Notes: generated by a model not told the origin, from the sequence alone. A stretch of DNA of 64,000 bases from Rhizobium sp. (GCA_019739215.1 JAHHDR010000023.1:186001-250000), one strand, 5' to 3'; positions 7,252-17,084 are shown, counted from the first letter of the stretch. Numbers and translations are program-made.

Positions 7252-8757
7252 GCGAGGCGGAAAGCCACCATCACGGCAAGAACGAGATCATCATCGTCAA
7301 GCGCCACAAGGGCGATCACGATGGTCATCACGGTGGCGCCTGGAAGATCGCCTATGCCGACTTCATGACCGCCATGATGGCGTTCTTTCTCATCATGTGG
7401 CTGGTCAACGCCGCCAATGAAGAGACGAAAGCCGCGGTTGCCAGTTATTTCAACCCGATCAAGCTGACCAGCGAAGTGCCGCCGGACGAGGGCCTGCAGA
7501 CGCCGAAGAAGGCCAAGGACAAGAACGACGCCGCCCAGCAGGCCGAGGATACCAAGGACGGCAAGTCGGCCGACGCCGATACCAATCCGGGCAAGGACAA
7601 CAACACCGCCTCCGAGATGGATCAGGTCAAGGCGTCGGAAGCCGACTATTTTGAAAACCCCTATGCCGTGATCGCGGACATCGCCCAGGAAACCGAGGAC
7701 AAGGCCAATATCAGCCTTCGCGGCGACGGCGGCGCCAATGATGCGGGTCCTGGCACCGGCGCCGACGGCGGCGAGGCCTTCAAGGACATTTTCGACCCGG
7801 ACTTCTGGACGCAGCAGATCGAGATCTCCAAGACCTCGCCGGCCAATGCCAGCGACGTTCCGGCCGAGACCGCCGGCTTGCCTGGTGACGGCGAGATCAT
7901 CAACGCTGACAATCCCGATTCCGTGTTCAAGGGCACCGAGGACGAGGGCGACAAGAAGAGCGGCGAGCAGGACACCGGCGACCTCAAGGCAGGCGAAGGC
8001 CTGACCGACAAGCCCGACATCGGCGACAAGGACAAGCAGGCCGGTGCCGACAAGGAAATGTCTGCCACGGAAAAGCCGAAGGACGGCGAGACCGAACTGG
8101 CGCTCGACGGCAAGACCGACAAGGACAAACTGGGCAAGACCGACAAGGAAAAGCTCGGCAAGACCAGCAAGGACAAGCTCGGCACGTCTGACGAGGAGAA
8201 ACTCGGCGACAACGAGAAGGCCCTCATTGCGAAGTTCGACAAGAACAAGGATGGCAAGCTCGACAAGACGGAAATGAAGGCAGCGGATGCGGCCAGGCTG
8301 GCGGCGGAACTCCAGGCGGAAATCCGCAAGGCGCTCGGCAACAGGGCGGGCTATCTGGCCGAAGGCCTGATCGTCCAGCCTGCGGAGGGCGGCATGCTCA
8401 TCAGCATCACCGACCAGACGAAGACACCGATGTTCCGCTCAGGCTCGGCTATTCCGAACAAGGAGACGGTGGTCGCCATGGAAACGATCGCCAAGTTGCT
8501 CAAGAACCGGAAGGGCCAGATCGCCATTCGCGGTCACACCGACGGGCGTCCGTTCAAGTCCAAGTCCTACGACAAACTGGCGGCTCTCCACCGCGCGCGC
8601 CCAGAGTGCCTATTTCATGCTCATGCGCAGCGGCGTCGAGGAGGCGCGGGTGTCGCAGATCTCCGGCTTTGCCGCACACCGGCTCAAGTTCCCGAAGGAT
8701 CCGCTCAACGCCGGCAACCGCAGGATCGAGATATTGCTCCAGGCGGATGCGGGGTAA
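7248..8757 (+). pseudogene. motB: motB, flagellar stator gene interrupted by a one-base frameshift
   Basis: MotB anchors the proton-driven stator to peptidoglycan. Residues 1-440 read normally: a basic N-terminus, the membrane helix with the motif [16 protein letters not shown] containing the proton-carrying Asp, a long charged periplasmic linker, and the first part of an OmpA/MotB domain ([10 protein letters not shown]). At 8574-8576 the codon expected to be AAC-TGG reads AAA-CTG, one A too many. After removing it, the frame continues through the rest of the OmpA domain to a TAA at 8755-8757, just before motC, giving ~502 residues. As written, the frame runs into motC and stops at 8933. A sequencing error is as likely as a real mutation. 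Confidence 0.88.
8112..8207 (+). repeat. Four tandem 8-codon repeats in the motB linker
   Basis: This segment encodes four successive eight-residue units: [24 protein letters not shown] and TSDEEKLG. Together they form a highly charged spacer just before the EF-hand-like loop. Such in-frame repeats can change copy number and so change linker length. Confidence 0.75.
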
Positions 8758-8760
8758 CCG

Positions 8761-10077
8761 ATGGTATCTCCCGCCCGCCGGCTGATCGCCGCCGCATCGT
8801 TCTTCCTGGCACTGGCGGTGCCGGGCGTCCCGCGCGCGGCAGACTCGGCGGTATCGGCGCCGCCCTACCTGCTGGTCCGGTCGCTTCAGACCATCCAGGA
8901 CAAGGTCATCGCCGGCGACATCGAATCCCTTGAGGTCCAGCGTTACTTGCTCGGCGAGATAGACCGCCGGCTGAGGACGATCGACATGGCGGTGTTCGAA
9001 GATCCGCGGAACGTCGATGCGGCGCTGATCTTCGCAATGAGCGGCGGAAATCCGGCGACGCTCGACATCCTGGCCGAACGCGACATCGAGGGCAACTTCG
9101 ACAATCGCGTCACCAGCATCCTGCGCCGCTACCTCTCGGGCCGGGGCTCGACAGCCACCACCCAGCTCAAGGATGTTGTCCCGGAATATCGCAACACGCG
9201 GATCGGTCCCTATCTGGCGCTGATCGGCGCCAATGCGATGATGGAACAGGATACCGACACCGCTTTGAAATTCTTCGACTGGGCGCGCATGGAAGCACCC
9301 GGAACGATCGTCGAGGAGGCGGCGCTTCGCCGCTCCCTTGCCATCACGTCGCTGAAGGGTGATGCGAAGCGGGCCATGCCCTATGCCCGCCGATATGCGC
9401 GGCGCTTCATGGATTCGCCCTATGCGTCGCAGTTTGCCGATATTTTCGTATCCCTCGCCATCGATCACAAGCAGGCCCTGCCGCCACCGGAAATCAAGGC
9501 GGTCCTGTCGCTCGTCGAGCGGCGTCGCCAGCGCGAGATCTACCTCAGGCTCGGCCGGCGGGCCGCCATCAACGGCGACAAGCCCCTCGCCGAGTTTGCC
9601 GCCCGTGAGGCAAGGCGCCTGTCGAGTTCCGAGGACACTGGCCAACTCGCGCTGGCCGAACTCTATTCCGGGCTGGTCAATGTGCCGACCGACGGCATCG
9701 AAAAGGTCCTGCAGAGACTTGACGACATCCCCGACACCGCGCTCTCGCCCAAGGATCGCTTCCTGCGCGAAGCCGCGCGTGTCATCGGCGAGGAAGTGCT
9801 GCGCCCGCCCGGTGAGGACAGTCTCAAGCAAGTGAGGCGGGCTATGGTCGACAAGGAATATCGGGACATGATGTCCGAGCGCGTGGCCAAAGCGGCCACG
9901 GACGCTGCCAGGGAGCAGCCGCAATTGCCCGATCCGATCGCGAACGCGGAAGACCTTCCTGTGGAAACGCGCATGCAGGCCCTCGATTCCCGGATCAACC
10001 GGATCGAGGACTTTGTCAGCGCTGGCAGATCGAAGCTCAAGGATATCGACGCGCTTCTCTCAACAGAAAGCAACTGA
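8761..10077 (+). CDS. motC: MotC, periplasmic motility protein
   Basis: A 438-residue protein with a signal peptide (hydrophobic stretch about residues 8-24, cleavage near PRAADS) and a helical, repeat-like periplasmic body. In Sinorhizobium, MotC is a periplasmic partner of MotB needed for rotation. The gene starts three bases after the corrected motB stop and ends two bases before fliK, in one operon. Because the frameshifted motB frame would read 173 bases into motC, the mutation could also disturb coupling to this gene. Confidence 0.88.
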   Translation: MVSPARRLIAAASFFLALAVPGVPRAADSAVSAPPYLLVRSLQTIQDKVIAGDIESLEVQRYLLGEIDRRLRTIDMAVFEDPRNVDAALIFAMSGGNPATLDILAERDIEGNFDNRVTSILRRYLSGRGSTATTQLKDVVPEYRNTRIGPYLALIGANAMMEQDTDTALKFFDWARMEAPGTIVEEAALRRSLAITSLKGDAKRAMPYARRYARRFMDSPYASQFADIFVSLAIDHKQALPPPEIKAVLSLVERRRQREIYLRLGRRAAINGDKPLAEFAAREARRLSSSEDTGQLALAELYSGLVNVPTDGIEKVLQRLDDIPDTALSPKDRFLREAARVIGEEVLRPPGEDSLKQVRRAMVDKEYRDMMSERVAKAATDAAREQPQLPDPIANAEDLPVETRMQALDSRINRIEDFVSAGRSKLKDIDALLSTESN

Positions 10078-10079
10078 GG

Positions 10080-11501
10080 ATGATCGACCAACTCGTTTCA
10101 GGGCTGCCGCAAGCATCCCAGCAGGTCAATGCCAACGCCCGGGATCGCGGCCAGTCGTCGCCCGACAAGGACGAGACGGCAGCCAGCTTCGAGGATATCG
10201 TCTCGAAGGCGGGACAGAAGCAAGCGCGAGGCGACAAGCCGGAGGACGCAAGGGTCGGCCGACAGGACGCGGATGCGACGGATGGCAAGACTGCTCCGGA
10301 CGCGTTGCGAAAGGTCTCCTTCGATCTCACAGCCGCACTGCGCGGACTGGGCAATGCCACGCTGCCCCAGGGCAAGGCTGTCAACCTCAAGGACGCATTG
10401 AAGACTGCCGTCGACCAGTTGACCAAGACCGATCAGCAATCCGAGTCCGTCCTCACGAAGCTGGCCGACAAGCTCAAGCAGGCGGCAAGGCAGACCGAAC
10501 AACTGGCACAGAAGCTCCAGGAGGCCGCGGAGGCCCAGACCTCGGGCGACGCCCTTCCAGCGTCTCCCGCTGACGAACTGGAGGCGTTGCTCGGCCTGCT
10601 TCCGGCAAAGGAAACAGGGGCGAAGTCCTCCAGGAAGGACGCGCGCGAGGAAGAGCCTGCCGCGAAGGACGGCGATCAGCCGCTGATGGCGTCCGACAAG
10701 ACGGTCTCCACTGCGGACATGGCGCGTTCGGACCGGGCCATGATCGCGACGGAAATGCGTGCGCACGAAGACGCTCCCGCGTCCGAAGACAAGGCGACGG
10801 GCGATGTCGTGAGGCTGGTCAGCGCCAATGGGCGTGGCCGTTCCGTGGACATCGACGTGCCGGTCGAAGCTGGCAACGCCAAGGATGGCGCGAAGTCCGC
10901 GACGCCGAAGGTCGAGACTGCAACGGTTCTGGAAGCACGCCGCTACCTCGGCTTCACGCCGGAGCCAAATTCCACGGTGCTCACCACTGCCATCAAGGCC
11001 GATCCGACCTGGACCCAGGCACTGCAATCCGCCCAGGCCGTCTCCGATGTCCGCACGCTTGGCAATACGGTGACCGAGGTCAATACGCTCAAGCTGCAGA
11101 TGAATCCCGAGAACCTCGGCAGCATGGTCGCTTCGCTCAAGCTCAAGGGCGAGGAACTCACTGTTGAGCTGCGGGTGACTTCGATCGAGGCCTATCAGCA
11201 ACTGTCCGCCGACCATGACGATATCGTCAAGGGACTGCAGGATCAGGGTTTTTCCATTGACAAGGTAACGGTGCAACTGAATGCAGCGGACAGGACCGAC
11301 ACGGGTGCCGATGGCGATCTGGCGCGACAGCAGGGCCAGGCCCAGCGCGATGGACAGGCTGAGGAGCGCGATGCGCGGCGGGCGCGTGACGACGCCCGGC
11401 CCGACCGGCAGCAACGCGGCGGGTCGCAGGACCAGCCTCGCGATCAGGCTTCTGGCGATCGCAGGCCTGAGCCTGGCAGCAGCGGCAACATCTACCTCTG
11501 A
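10080..11501 (+). CDS. fliK: FliK (MotD), hook-length control protein
   Basis: A 473-residue protein, first described in rhizobia as MotD and later recognised as FliK. FliK is exported during hook growth and switches the export gate from hook to filament substrates. The first ~290 residues are charged, low in hydrophobics and likely disordered. The conserved C-terminal domain (about residues 330-405) contains LKLQMNPENLGSM and the pattern LTVELRVTS. The last ~65 residues form a Gln/Arg/Asp-rich tail whose DNA also encodes the start of the next gene in another frame. Confidence 0.87.
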   Translation: MIDQLVSGLPQASQQVNANARDRGQSSPDKDETAASFEDIVSKAGQKQARGDKPEDARVGRQDADATDGKTAPDALRKVSFDLTAALRGLGNATLPQGKAVNLKDALKTAVDQLTKTDQQSESVLTKLADKLKQAARQTEQLAQKLQEAAEAQTSGDALPASPADELEALLGLLPAKETGAKSSRKDAREEEPAAKDGDQPLMASDKTVSTADMARSDRAMIATEMRAHEDAPASEDKATGDVVRLVSANGRGRSVDIDVPVEAGNAKDGAKSATPKVETATVLEARRYLGFTPEPNSTVLTTAIKADPTWTQALQSAQAVSDVRTLGNTVTEVNTLKLQMNPENLGSMVASLKLKGEELTVELRVTSIEAYQQLSADHDDIVKGLQDQGFSIDKVTVQLNAADRTDTGADGDLARQQGQAQRDGQAEERDARRARDDARPDRQQRGGSQDQPRDQASGDRRPEPGSSGNIYL

Positions 11502-12012
11502 GGCATGGGCTTCGCAGGGTATCTGCGAGCGCGAGATCGCCGCTGCGGCCATCAAGTACGGTGTGCCGGAGGGCATCCTCTATTCCGTGGGGCTGACCGA
11601 GACCGGCCGGCGGGGCTCGTTGCAGCCCTGGGCGCTCAATGTCGAGGGCAAGGCCGTATTCGCCTCCTCTCGCGATGATGCTCTGCAGGTCTTCGGCGAT
11701 GCCAGGCGACGGGGCGTCAAACTGATCGACCTTGGATGCATGCAGATCAACCATCACTATCACGGCGACCAGTTCTCCGAAGCCGAGGACATGCTGAACC
11801 CGCGTCGCAATGTCGAATATGCGGCAAAATTTCTCTCGCGTTTGCACGCGAAGCATGTGACCTGGACCATGGCCGTGGCCCGGTATCACGCGGGTCCGAA
11901 CAACGATCCGGCGCAGAAGCGATACGTGTGCAGGGTCATTTCAAACCTCGTGGCGACGGGCTACGGAAACTGGACCGCGGCCGCCTCGAAATTCTGCCGC
12001 AACCCGGGGTAG
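11371..12012 (+). CDS. Lytic transglycosylase of the flagellar cluster
   Basis: A 213-residue secreted protein with an SLT-type domain. A signal peptide (SLAIRLLAIAGLSLAAA, cleavage near AWA) is followed by the catalytic Glu in SVGLTETG, the GCMQINHHYH motif and AVARYHAG. It probably opens peptidoglycan for rod assembly, because the FlgJ-type protein of this cluster lacks the enzyme domain. The frame is open from 11281, but the ATG at 11371 follows GAGGAG at the right distance and gives a clean signal peptide. It overlaps the fliK reading frame by 131 bases. Confidence 0.85.
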   Translation: MRGGRVTTPGPTGSNAAGRRTSLAIRLLAIAGLSLAAAATSTSEAWASQGICEREIAAAAIKYGVPEGILYSVGLTETGRRGSLQPWALNVEGKAVFASSRDDALQVFGDARRRGVKLIDLGCMQINHHYHGDQFSEAEDMLNPRRNVEYAAKFLSRLHAKHVTWTMAVARYHAGPNNDPAQKRYVCRVISNLVATGYGNWTAAASKFCRNPG

Positions 12013-12096
12013 ACAATCGCATTGGTTGAATCGGAGTGCGAGCAAATCCGGCAGCAATGTGGCGAGTCAAGCCGGTGAGTCATTTTTTGCAACGGA

Positions 12097-12111
12097 TTAA
12101 CCATATGTTAA
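12097..12111. promoter_or_regulatory. Palindrome upstream of rem
   Basis: TTAAC-CATAT-GTTAA is a perfect inverted repeat inside the AT-rich 278-base region before rem. In Sinorhizobium the LuxR-type pair VisN/VisR activates rem, and such proteins bind palindromes. Whether this is their site is a guess. Confidence 0.3.
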
Positions 12112-12290
12112 CAGCTGGCAGAACGTTTAGTGCTTAGCTAAGGAAAATAGCACCATATATAGCGCAAATCGCCAGGCGCTCGTTAATCTACTATTAATTT
12201 GTATGACTGACTTCCCGCATGTTTACGCCGATTCGCGGGATTCGTACTTATGTCCTTGTAGAAATTCACACGATGATTCGGAGGCGGCTG

Positions 12291-12962
12291 ATGATCGTAG
12301 TGGTTGATGAGCGTACGCTCGTAAAAGACGGCTATACATCCCTATTTTTTCGTGAGGGCGTGCCCTCTACGGGATTTGATCCGGGGGAATTCGGGGAATG
12401 GGTCAACACGGCGGCAGACACGGATATCGACGCCGTGGAAGCCTTCCTGATCGGACAGTCCGATTTCTCGCTCGACCTTCCCCGGGCGATCAGGGATCGG
12501 AGCTCGGCACCGGTTATCGCGGTGTCGGACTCACCTTCTCTCGAAACGACGCTGGCATTCTTCGATTGCGGCGTGGATGACGTGGTGAGAAAGCCCGTTC
12601 ATCCGAGAGAGATCCTGGCACGTGCGGCGGCGATCCGCCGCCGGCAGAAAGTTCAGCAGAACTACACCGATATCGGGCAGGTCAGGGTTTTCTCTGACGG
12701 TCGGGATCCGGAAATTGCCAACGAAGTCTTTCCGCTTCCGCGGCGCGAGCGTCGCATCCTGGAATATTTGGTTGCCAATCGGGGACGTCGTGTCTCCAAG
12801 ACCCAGATCTTCAACGCCATTTACGGCATCTTCGACGAGGACGTCGAGGAGAACGTGGTGGAAAGCCATATCTCCAAGCTTCGCAAGAAGCTTCGCAAGC
12901 GGCTCGGTTTCGATCCGATCGATTCCAAGCGCTTCCTCGGTTACTGCATCGACTGGCAGTAA
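12291..12962 (+). CDS. rem: Rem, OmpR-type activator of flagellar genes
   Basis: A 223-residue regulator with an N-terminal receiver-like domain and a C-terminal winged helix (about residues 135-223; [11 protein letters not shown] and [15 protein letters not shown]). In Sinorhizobium, Rem is the growth-phase activator that links VisNR to the flagellar genes, and it has the same length. The start at 12291 is fixed by GGAGG six bases upstream; the longer frame from 12219 adds residues with no support. The receiver keeps the DE pair, the Ser and the KP lysine, but where the phosphorylated Asp should be it reads VEAFLIG. It is therefore probably not phosphorylated in the usual way. Confidence 0.9.
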   Translation: MIVVVDERTLVKDGYTSLFFREGVPSTGFDPGEFGEWVNTAADTDIDAVEAFLIGQSDFSLDLPRAIRDRSSAPVIAVSDSPSLETTLAFFDCGVDDVVRKPVHPREILARAAAIRRRQKVQQNYTDIGQVRVFSDGRDPEIANEVFPLPRRERRILEYLVANRGRRVSKTQIFNAIYGIFDEDVEENVVESHISKLRKKLRKRLGFDPIDSKRFLGYCIDWQ

Positions 12963-13203
12963 CAGGCCGGTTCCGGGATTGCCGGGTTGCCATGACTGGC
13001 GGGCGTCGCACCATGCGGCGCCCGCCATTTCTATTGGGCACGCCGCTGCCGACGCGATGTGAGAAAAAATATAATATTTTCAATAGACTACTTGGCGTTC
13101 TGTGAAAAACAGCGACAGTGCGTCCAGGCCGCGCGTCCCTATAAGGTTCACGCAAGCCGCACTTCCTACTCTGCATCAAGACCGACGGACACGAGGATCC
13201 GAT

Positions 13204-14499
13204 ATGAGCCTTTATGGAATGATGAGAACCGGTTCGTCCGGTATGAACGCCCAGGCCAGCCGACTGAGCACGGTTGCCGACAATATCGCCAATTCCGGCA
13301 CGACCGGCTACAAGGCCGCTTCGACGGAATTCTCCTCGCTGCTGTTGCCTTCTGTTTCAGGCAACTACAATTCAGGCGCCGTGCAGACTGATATCCGTTA
13401 TGGAATCAGCAACCAGGGTGCGCTGCAGTACACGTCTTCCACCACGGACCTGGCGATCAACGGCGGCGGCTTTTTCGTCGTTGAGGACACGAGCGGCGTC
13501 CCATACATGACGCGTGCGGGCTCCTTCGTTCCCAACGGTTCGGGTGAACTGGTCAACGCCGGCGGCTACAAACTGCTCGGCTATCCCTACACCACCGATG
13601 ACCCGACGCCGGTCGTCAATGGATATGCCGGACTTGAGCCGATCAAGATCTCCTCCGATGGCCTCATCGCCACGGGCTCGACATTCGGCGAGTTCATCGC
13701 CAACCTTGATGCCTCTGCCGATATCGTCGATCCGGCCGACCTGCCGAGCGACACCTCGGGCGTCGACACGGACTACACCCACAAGACGTCGATCAAGGCC
13801 TTCGACACGCTGGGCAATGAAGTGCTGTTCGATGTGTACTTCTCCAAGACCGGTGACAACACCTGGGAAATGGCGATCTTCAATGCCGCTGGCCGCGATG
13901 CGACGTCCGGCTCGTTCCCTTATGCCGTCGACTCGCTCGTCGTGCCGCAGATCCCGCTCGAGTTCGATCCGACGACCGGCAAGCTCACGGCGGCGTCCGA
14001 GCCGGATGCCACGGTGGTTCTGCCCGGTGCGGATGCCGGTGGTCTCGTGCCCAACATGCTCGAGATGACGCTCGACTTCACCTCGCTGACCCAGTTGTCC
14101 TACGACTTCACGATCCGGGCCGAGGTGAACGGCAATGCGCCGAGCGAAGTCGAAAAGATTCAGGTTTCCGGCGACGGTGTCGTTTACGCCCAGTACGAGA
14201 ACGGCGACCTCCTGCCGATGTACCGCCTCGCCATGGCGACGGTGCAGAGCCCCGACCAACTCAATGTCATTTCCGGCAACGTCTACTCGCAGAGCAACGA
14301 GTCCGGCATTGTCATTCTCGGCTTCCCGGGAGCCAACGGCATGGGTTCGATCGTCTCCGGCGCTCTCGAGAACTCGACGGTCGATATCGCCGAGGAACTC
14401 ACGCGCATGATCGAGTCGCAGCGGACGTACACGGCCAATTCCAAGGTCTTCCAGACGGGGTCGGACCTCATGGAAGTCCTTGTCAACCTGAAGCGATAA
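13204..14499 (+). CDS. flgE: FlgE, flagellar hook protein
   Basis: A 431-residue protein forming the curved hook. The N-terminus (MSLYGMMRTGSSGMNAQ...) carries the rod/hook signature with NIANSGTTGYK. The C-terminus has the matching helix SQRTYTANSKVFQTGSDLM. The start at 13204 follows GAGGATCC; the longer frame adds 34 residues that do not look like a hook N-terminus. It heads a run flgE-flgK-flgL-flaF-flbT-flgD-fliQ. Confidence 0.94.
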   Translation: MSLYGMMRTGSSGMNAQASRLSTVADNIANSGTTGYKAASTEFSSLLLPSVSGNYNSGAVQTDIRYGISNQGALQYTSSTTDLAINGGGFFVVEDTSGVPYMTRAGSFVPNGSGELVNAGGYKLLGYPYTTDDPTPVVNGYAGLEPIKISSDGLIATGSTFGEFIANLDASADIVDPADLPSDTSGVDTDYTHKTSIKAFDTLGNEVLFDVYFSKTGDNTWEMAIFNAAGRDATSGSFPYAVDSLVVPQIPLEFDPTTGKLTAASEPDATVVLPGADAGGLVPNMLEMTLDFTSLTQLSYDFTIRAEVNGNAPSEVEKIQVSGDGVVYAQYENGDLLPMYRLAMATVQSPDQLNVISGNVYSQSNESGIVILGFPGANGMGSIVSGALENSTVDIAEELTRMIESQRTYTANSKVFQTGSDLMEVLVNLKR

Positions 14500-14521
14500 G
14501 TTCGAAAGGTAGGCCAGCGTC

Positions 14522-16015
14522 ATGTCATTGTCCTCGGCGATCAGCACTGCACAGTCGATATTCTCCAACACCGGGCTGCAGAGTTCGGCGCTCTCGAAGA
14601 ATATCGCCAATGCATCCAACCCGGACTATGCGCGCCGGGTCGGTATCATGACGATCGACGCGAACGGCGCTCAGAAGCTGAGCATCGAGCGGACTTATGA
14701 CAATGGCCTGGTCAAGCAGGTCATGCAGTCAACCTCCGAGGCTTCCGCCCAGGAGGTTCTCCAGCAGAAGCTCGAAGGCGTCAAATCGCTTCTGGGCGGC
14801 AACGACTACGAGACGGCGCCATCGACCTATCTGAAGACGCTTCGAGACAACCTTCAGGCCTACGCGACCAAGCCCAACGAGTCGACGCTCGCAGCCACCG
14901 TGGTTTCGAGCGCCGGCGACGTCGCAAGCTCGCTCAATTCCATCTCGACCGAGATCCAGGCCATGCGCGGCGTGATCGATCGCGAGATTTCGGACACGAT
15001 CGAGCGGCTGAACGGCATTCTCGAGCAGTTCAACCAGGTCAACGACGCGATCAAGTCGGGCACGGCGCTCGGCAAGGACGTCAACAACGAGCTCGACATG
15101 CGCGAGCGGTATCTCAAGCAGATCTCCGAGATCGTCGGTGTCCGCTCCTTCACGCGCGACAACAATGACATGGCGCTGTACACGACCGACGGCACGATGC
15201 TGTTCGATGTCGATGCGCGCAAGATCCTCTTCACGCCTCAACCTGCATACAGTGCGACCACGACCGGCAACGCGATCATCGTCGACGGCCAGGCCATGAC
15301 GGCGGGCGAGAACGGCAATTCCACGGCCCGAGGCAAGCTGCAGGCGCTGCTCCAGATGCGGGACGACGTCATCCCCACCTACCAGAGACAACTCGACGAA
15401 ACGGCCCGCGGAATGATCGAACTGTTCCAGCAGGACGACATGACCGGCGGCGGCGCGGATCCGATCCCGGGCCTCTTCACATGGTCCGGATATGCGGCGG
15501 GTGACCTTATCCCGGCGACCGGCACCGTGGTCGATGGTCTGTCGTCGGTCATCAAGGTCAACGATACCCTGGTCAAGTCGATGGCCGGCAACCCGACGCT
15601 GCTGCGTGACGGCGGCTATGATGTCGATGGCCTCGGCCTGGCAACGGGCGTCTATCTCGGCAATGTCAATGACGAGGCTGGCTATTCCACGCTTCTGGAT
15701 GGCTACGTTGCCGGCTTCGAGGCGGAGCGCAGCTTCGATCCGGCCGGCATGATCGATGCCCGCACGTCGATCGGCGGATACACGACCGGTTCGGTCGGCT
15801 GGCTCGAGCAGCTCATTTCAGAGAGCGCCGCAGCCAATGACAACAAGCAGGCTCAGCTGACCCGTGTCGCCGAGGCGCTTTCCAACACGACCGGCGTCAG
15901 CCTCGACGAGGAAATGGCGCTGATGCTCGAACTTGAGCAAAGCTACAAGGCCTCGAGCAAGCTGGTTTCCACCGTCGATGAAATGATCCAGGCCCTGCTG
16001 GCAAGCGTTAAGTGA
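14522..16015 (+). CDS. flgK: FlgK, hook-filament junction protein 1
   Basis: A 497-residue hook-associated protein placed between hook and filament. The N-terminal helix carries SALSKNIANASNPDYARR, and the C-terminal part has the conserved pattern SLDEEMALMLELEQSYKAS. The length is normal for alphaproteobacterial FlgK. It starts 22 bases after flgE and ends six bases before flgL, consistent with one operon. Confidence 0.92.
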   Translation: MSLSSAISTAQSIFSNTGLQSSALSKNIANASNPDYARRVGIMTIDANGAQKLSIERTYDNGLVKQVMQSTSEASAQEVLQQKLEGVKSLLGGNDYETAPSTYLKTLRDNLQAYATKPNESTLAATVVSSAGDVASSLNSISTEIQAMRGVIDREISDTIERLNGILEQFNQVNDAIKSGTALGKDVNNELDMRERYLKQISEIVGVRSFTRDNNDMALYTTDGTMLFDVDARKILFTPQPAYSATTTGNAIIVDGQAMTAGENGNSTARGKLQALLQMRDDVIPTYQRQLDETARGMIELFQQDDMTGGGADPIPGLFTWSGYAAGDLIPATGTVVDGLSSVIKVNDTLVKSMAGNPTLLRDGGYDVDGLGLATGVYLGNVNDEAGYSTLLDGYVAGFEAERSFDPAGMIDARTSIGGYTTGSVGWLEQLISESAAANDNKQAQLTRVAEALSNTTGVSLDEEMALMLELEQSYKASSKLVSTVDEMIQALLASVK

Positions 16016-16021
16016 TAGGTC

Positions 16022-17077
16022 ATGAAAACCTCATTCATATCCAACCTTTCCGTACAGTCGGCCATGCGCTCGACCATCAATCAGGTCCAGACGGAGCTGA
16101 TCCAGGCTCAGCGCGAAGTGGTTTCCGGACAGCACTACAATATCGGTGAGACGCTGGGCGGCACCACGACGCGGGCGCTCGACCTGCGCCGCGAGCGCGA
16201 CATGATGACAAACCTGATGGCGACCAATTCGGTGGTCACCCAGCGCCTGTCATCCTCGCAGATGGCGCTGGAAACGATCTCCGACGCGGGCCAGACGGCG
16301 CTCAACACCTATGTTGCGCTCGCGGGCTCCACAGACAGCACCCAGCTCACGACCGCGGTCCAGACCATGACCAGCGTGCTCGACCAGTTCACGGATGCCG
16401 CCAACACCTCGGTCAACGGTGAATATGTCTTCGCCGGCATCAATACCGACGTGAAGCCGGTGGGCGACTATATATCCGACGAGACCGGCGCACGCACCGC
16501 GTTCAACACCGCCTTTTCCAGCTTCTTCGGCTTCAACAACGACGATCCTCAGGTCGAGTTCATAACGCCGGCCCAGATGCAGGACTTCTTCGACATCGTG
16601 GTCGAGCCGATGTTCTTCACCGGTCCGGAATGGTCGACGACATGGTCGACCGCCTCGGATACGCCGATGACGAGCCGGATCTCGCGCACGGAAGTGGTCC
16701 AGAGTTCGGTCAGCATCAACCAGGACGGCTTCCGGCAGCTTGCCATGGGTGCCGTCATCGGCATCGAACTGCTCAACCTGCCGATCAGCAGCGATACCCG
16801 CGCGATCGTGTCGGACACGGCCATCGAGTTCATGGGCAGGGCGATCTACGGCATCGACAGCCAGCGCGGATTGCTCGGCCTGTCTGAGAACCGCGTCAAG
16901 ATGGCCGACGAGGTGCTGAAGGCCCAGATCGACATCGTCAAGCTGAACCTCGATGATCTTGAGGGCGTGGACGTCTACGAGGCGTCGACCAAGATCACCG
17001 CGCTCAGCAACCAGATGGAAATTTCCTACAATTTGACGGCGCGGATCTCCGAGCTCAGCCTCGTCAACTATGTCTGA
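16022..17077 (+). CDS. flgL: FlgL, hook-filament junction protein 3
   Basis: A 351-residue flagellin-like junction protein. The N-terminal helix starts MKTSFISNLSVQSAMR and contains QREVVSGQHYN. The C-terminal helix ends TKITALSNQMEISYNLTARISELSL, in two coiled-coil halves as in the flagellin superfamily. It lies directly after flgK, as expected for the junction pair. A GC-rich hairpin (17085-17102) follows, before flaF. Confidence 0.9.
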   Translation: MKTSFISNLSVQSAMRSTINQVQTELIQAQREVVSGQHYNIGETLGGTTTRALDLRRERDMMTNLMATNSVVTQRLSSSQMALETISDAGQTALNTYVALAGSTDSTQLTTAVQTMTSVLDQFTDAANTSVNGEYVFAGINTDVKPVGDYISDETGARTAFNTAFSSFFGFNNDDPQVEFITPAQMQDFFDIVVEPMFFTGPEWSTTWSTASDTPMTSRISRTEVVQSSVSINQDGFRQLAMGAVIGIELLNLPISSDTRAIVSDTAIEFMGRAIYGIDSQRGLLGLSENRVKMADEVLKAQIDIVKLNLDDLEGVDVYEASTKITALSNQMEISYNLTARISELSLVNYV

Positions 17078-17084
17078 CGAAATC

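Noticed and set aside
8576..8933. The continuation of the motB frame to 8933 as a real C-terminal domain
   Set aside because: After 8576 the translation is Arg/Pro/Gly-rich and overlaps motC by 173 bases, while the +1 frame gives a perfect OmpA/MotB domain that ends just before motC.
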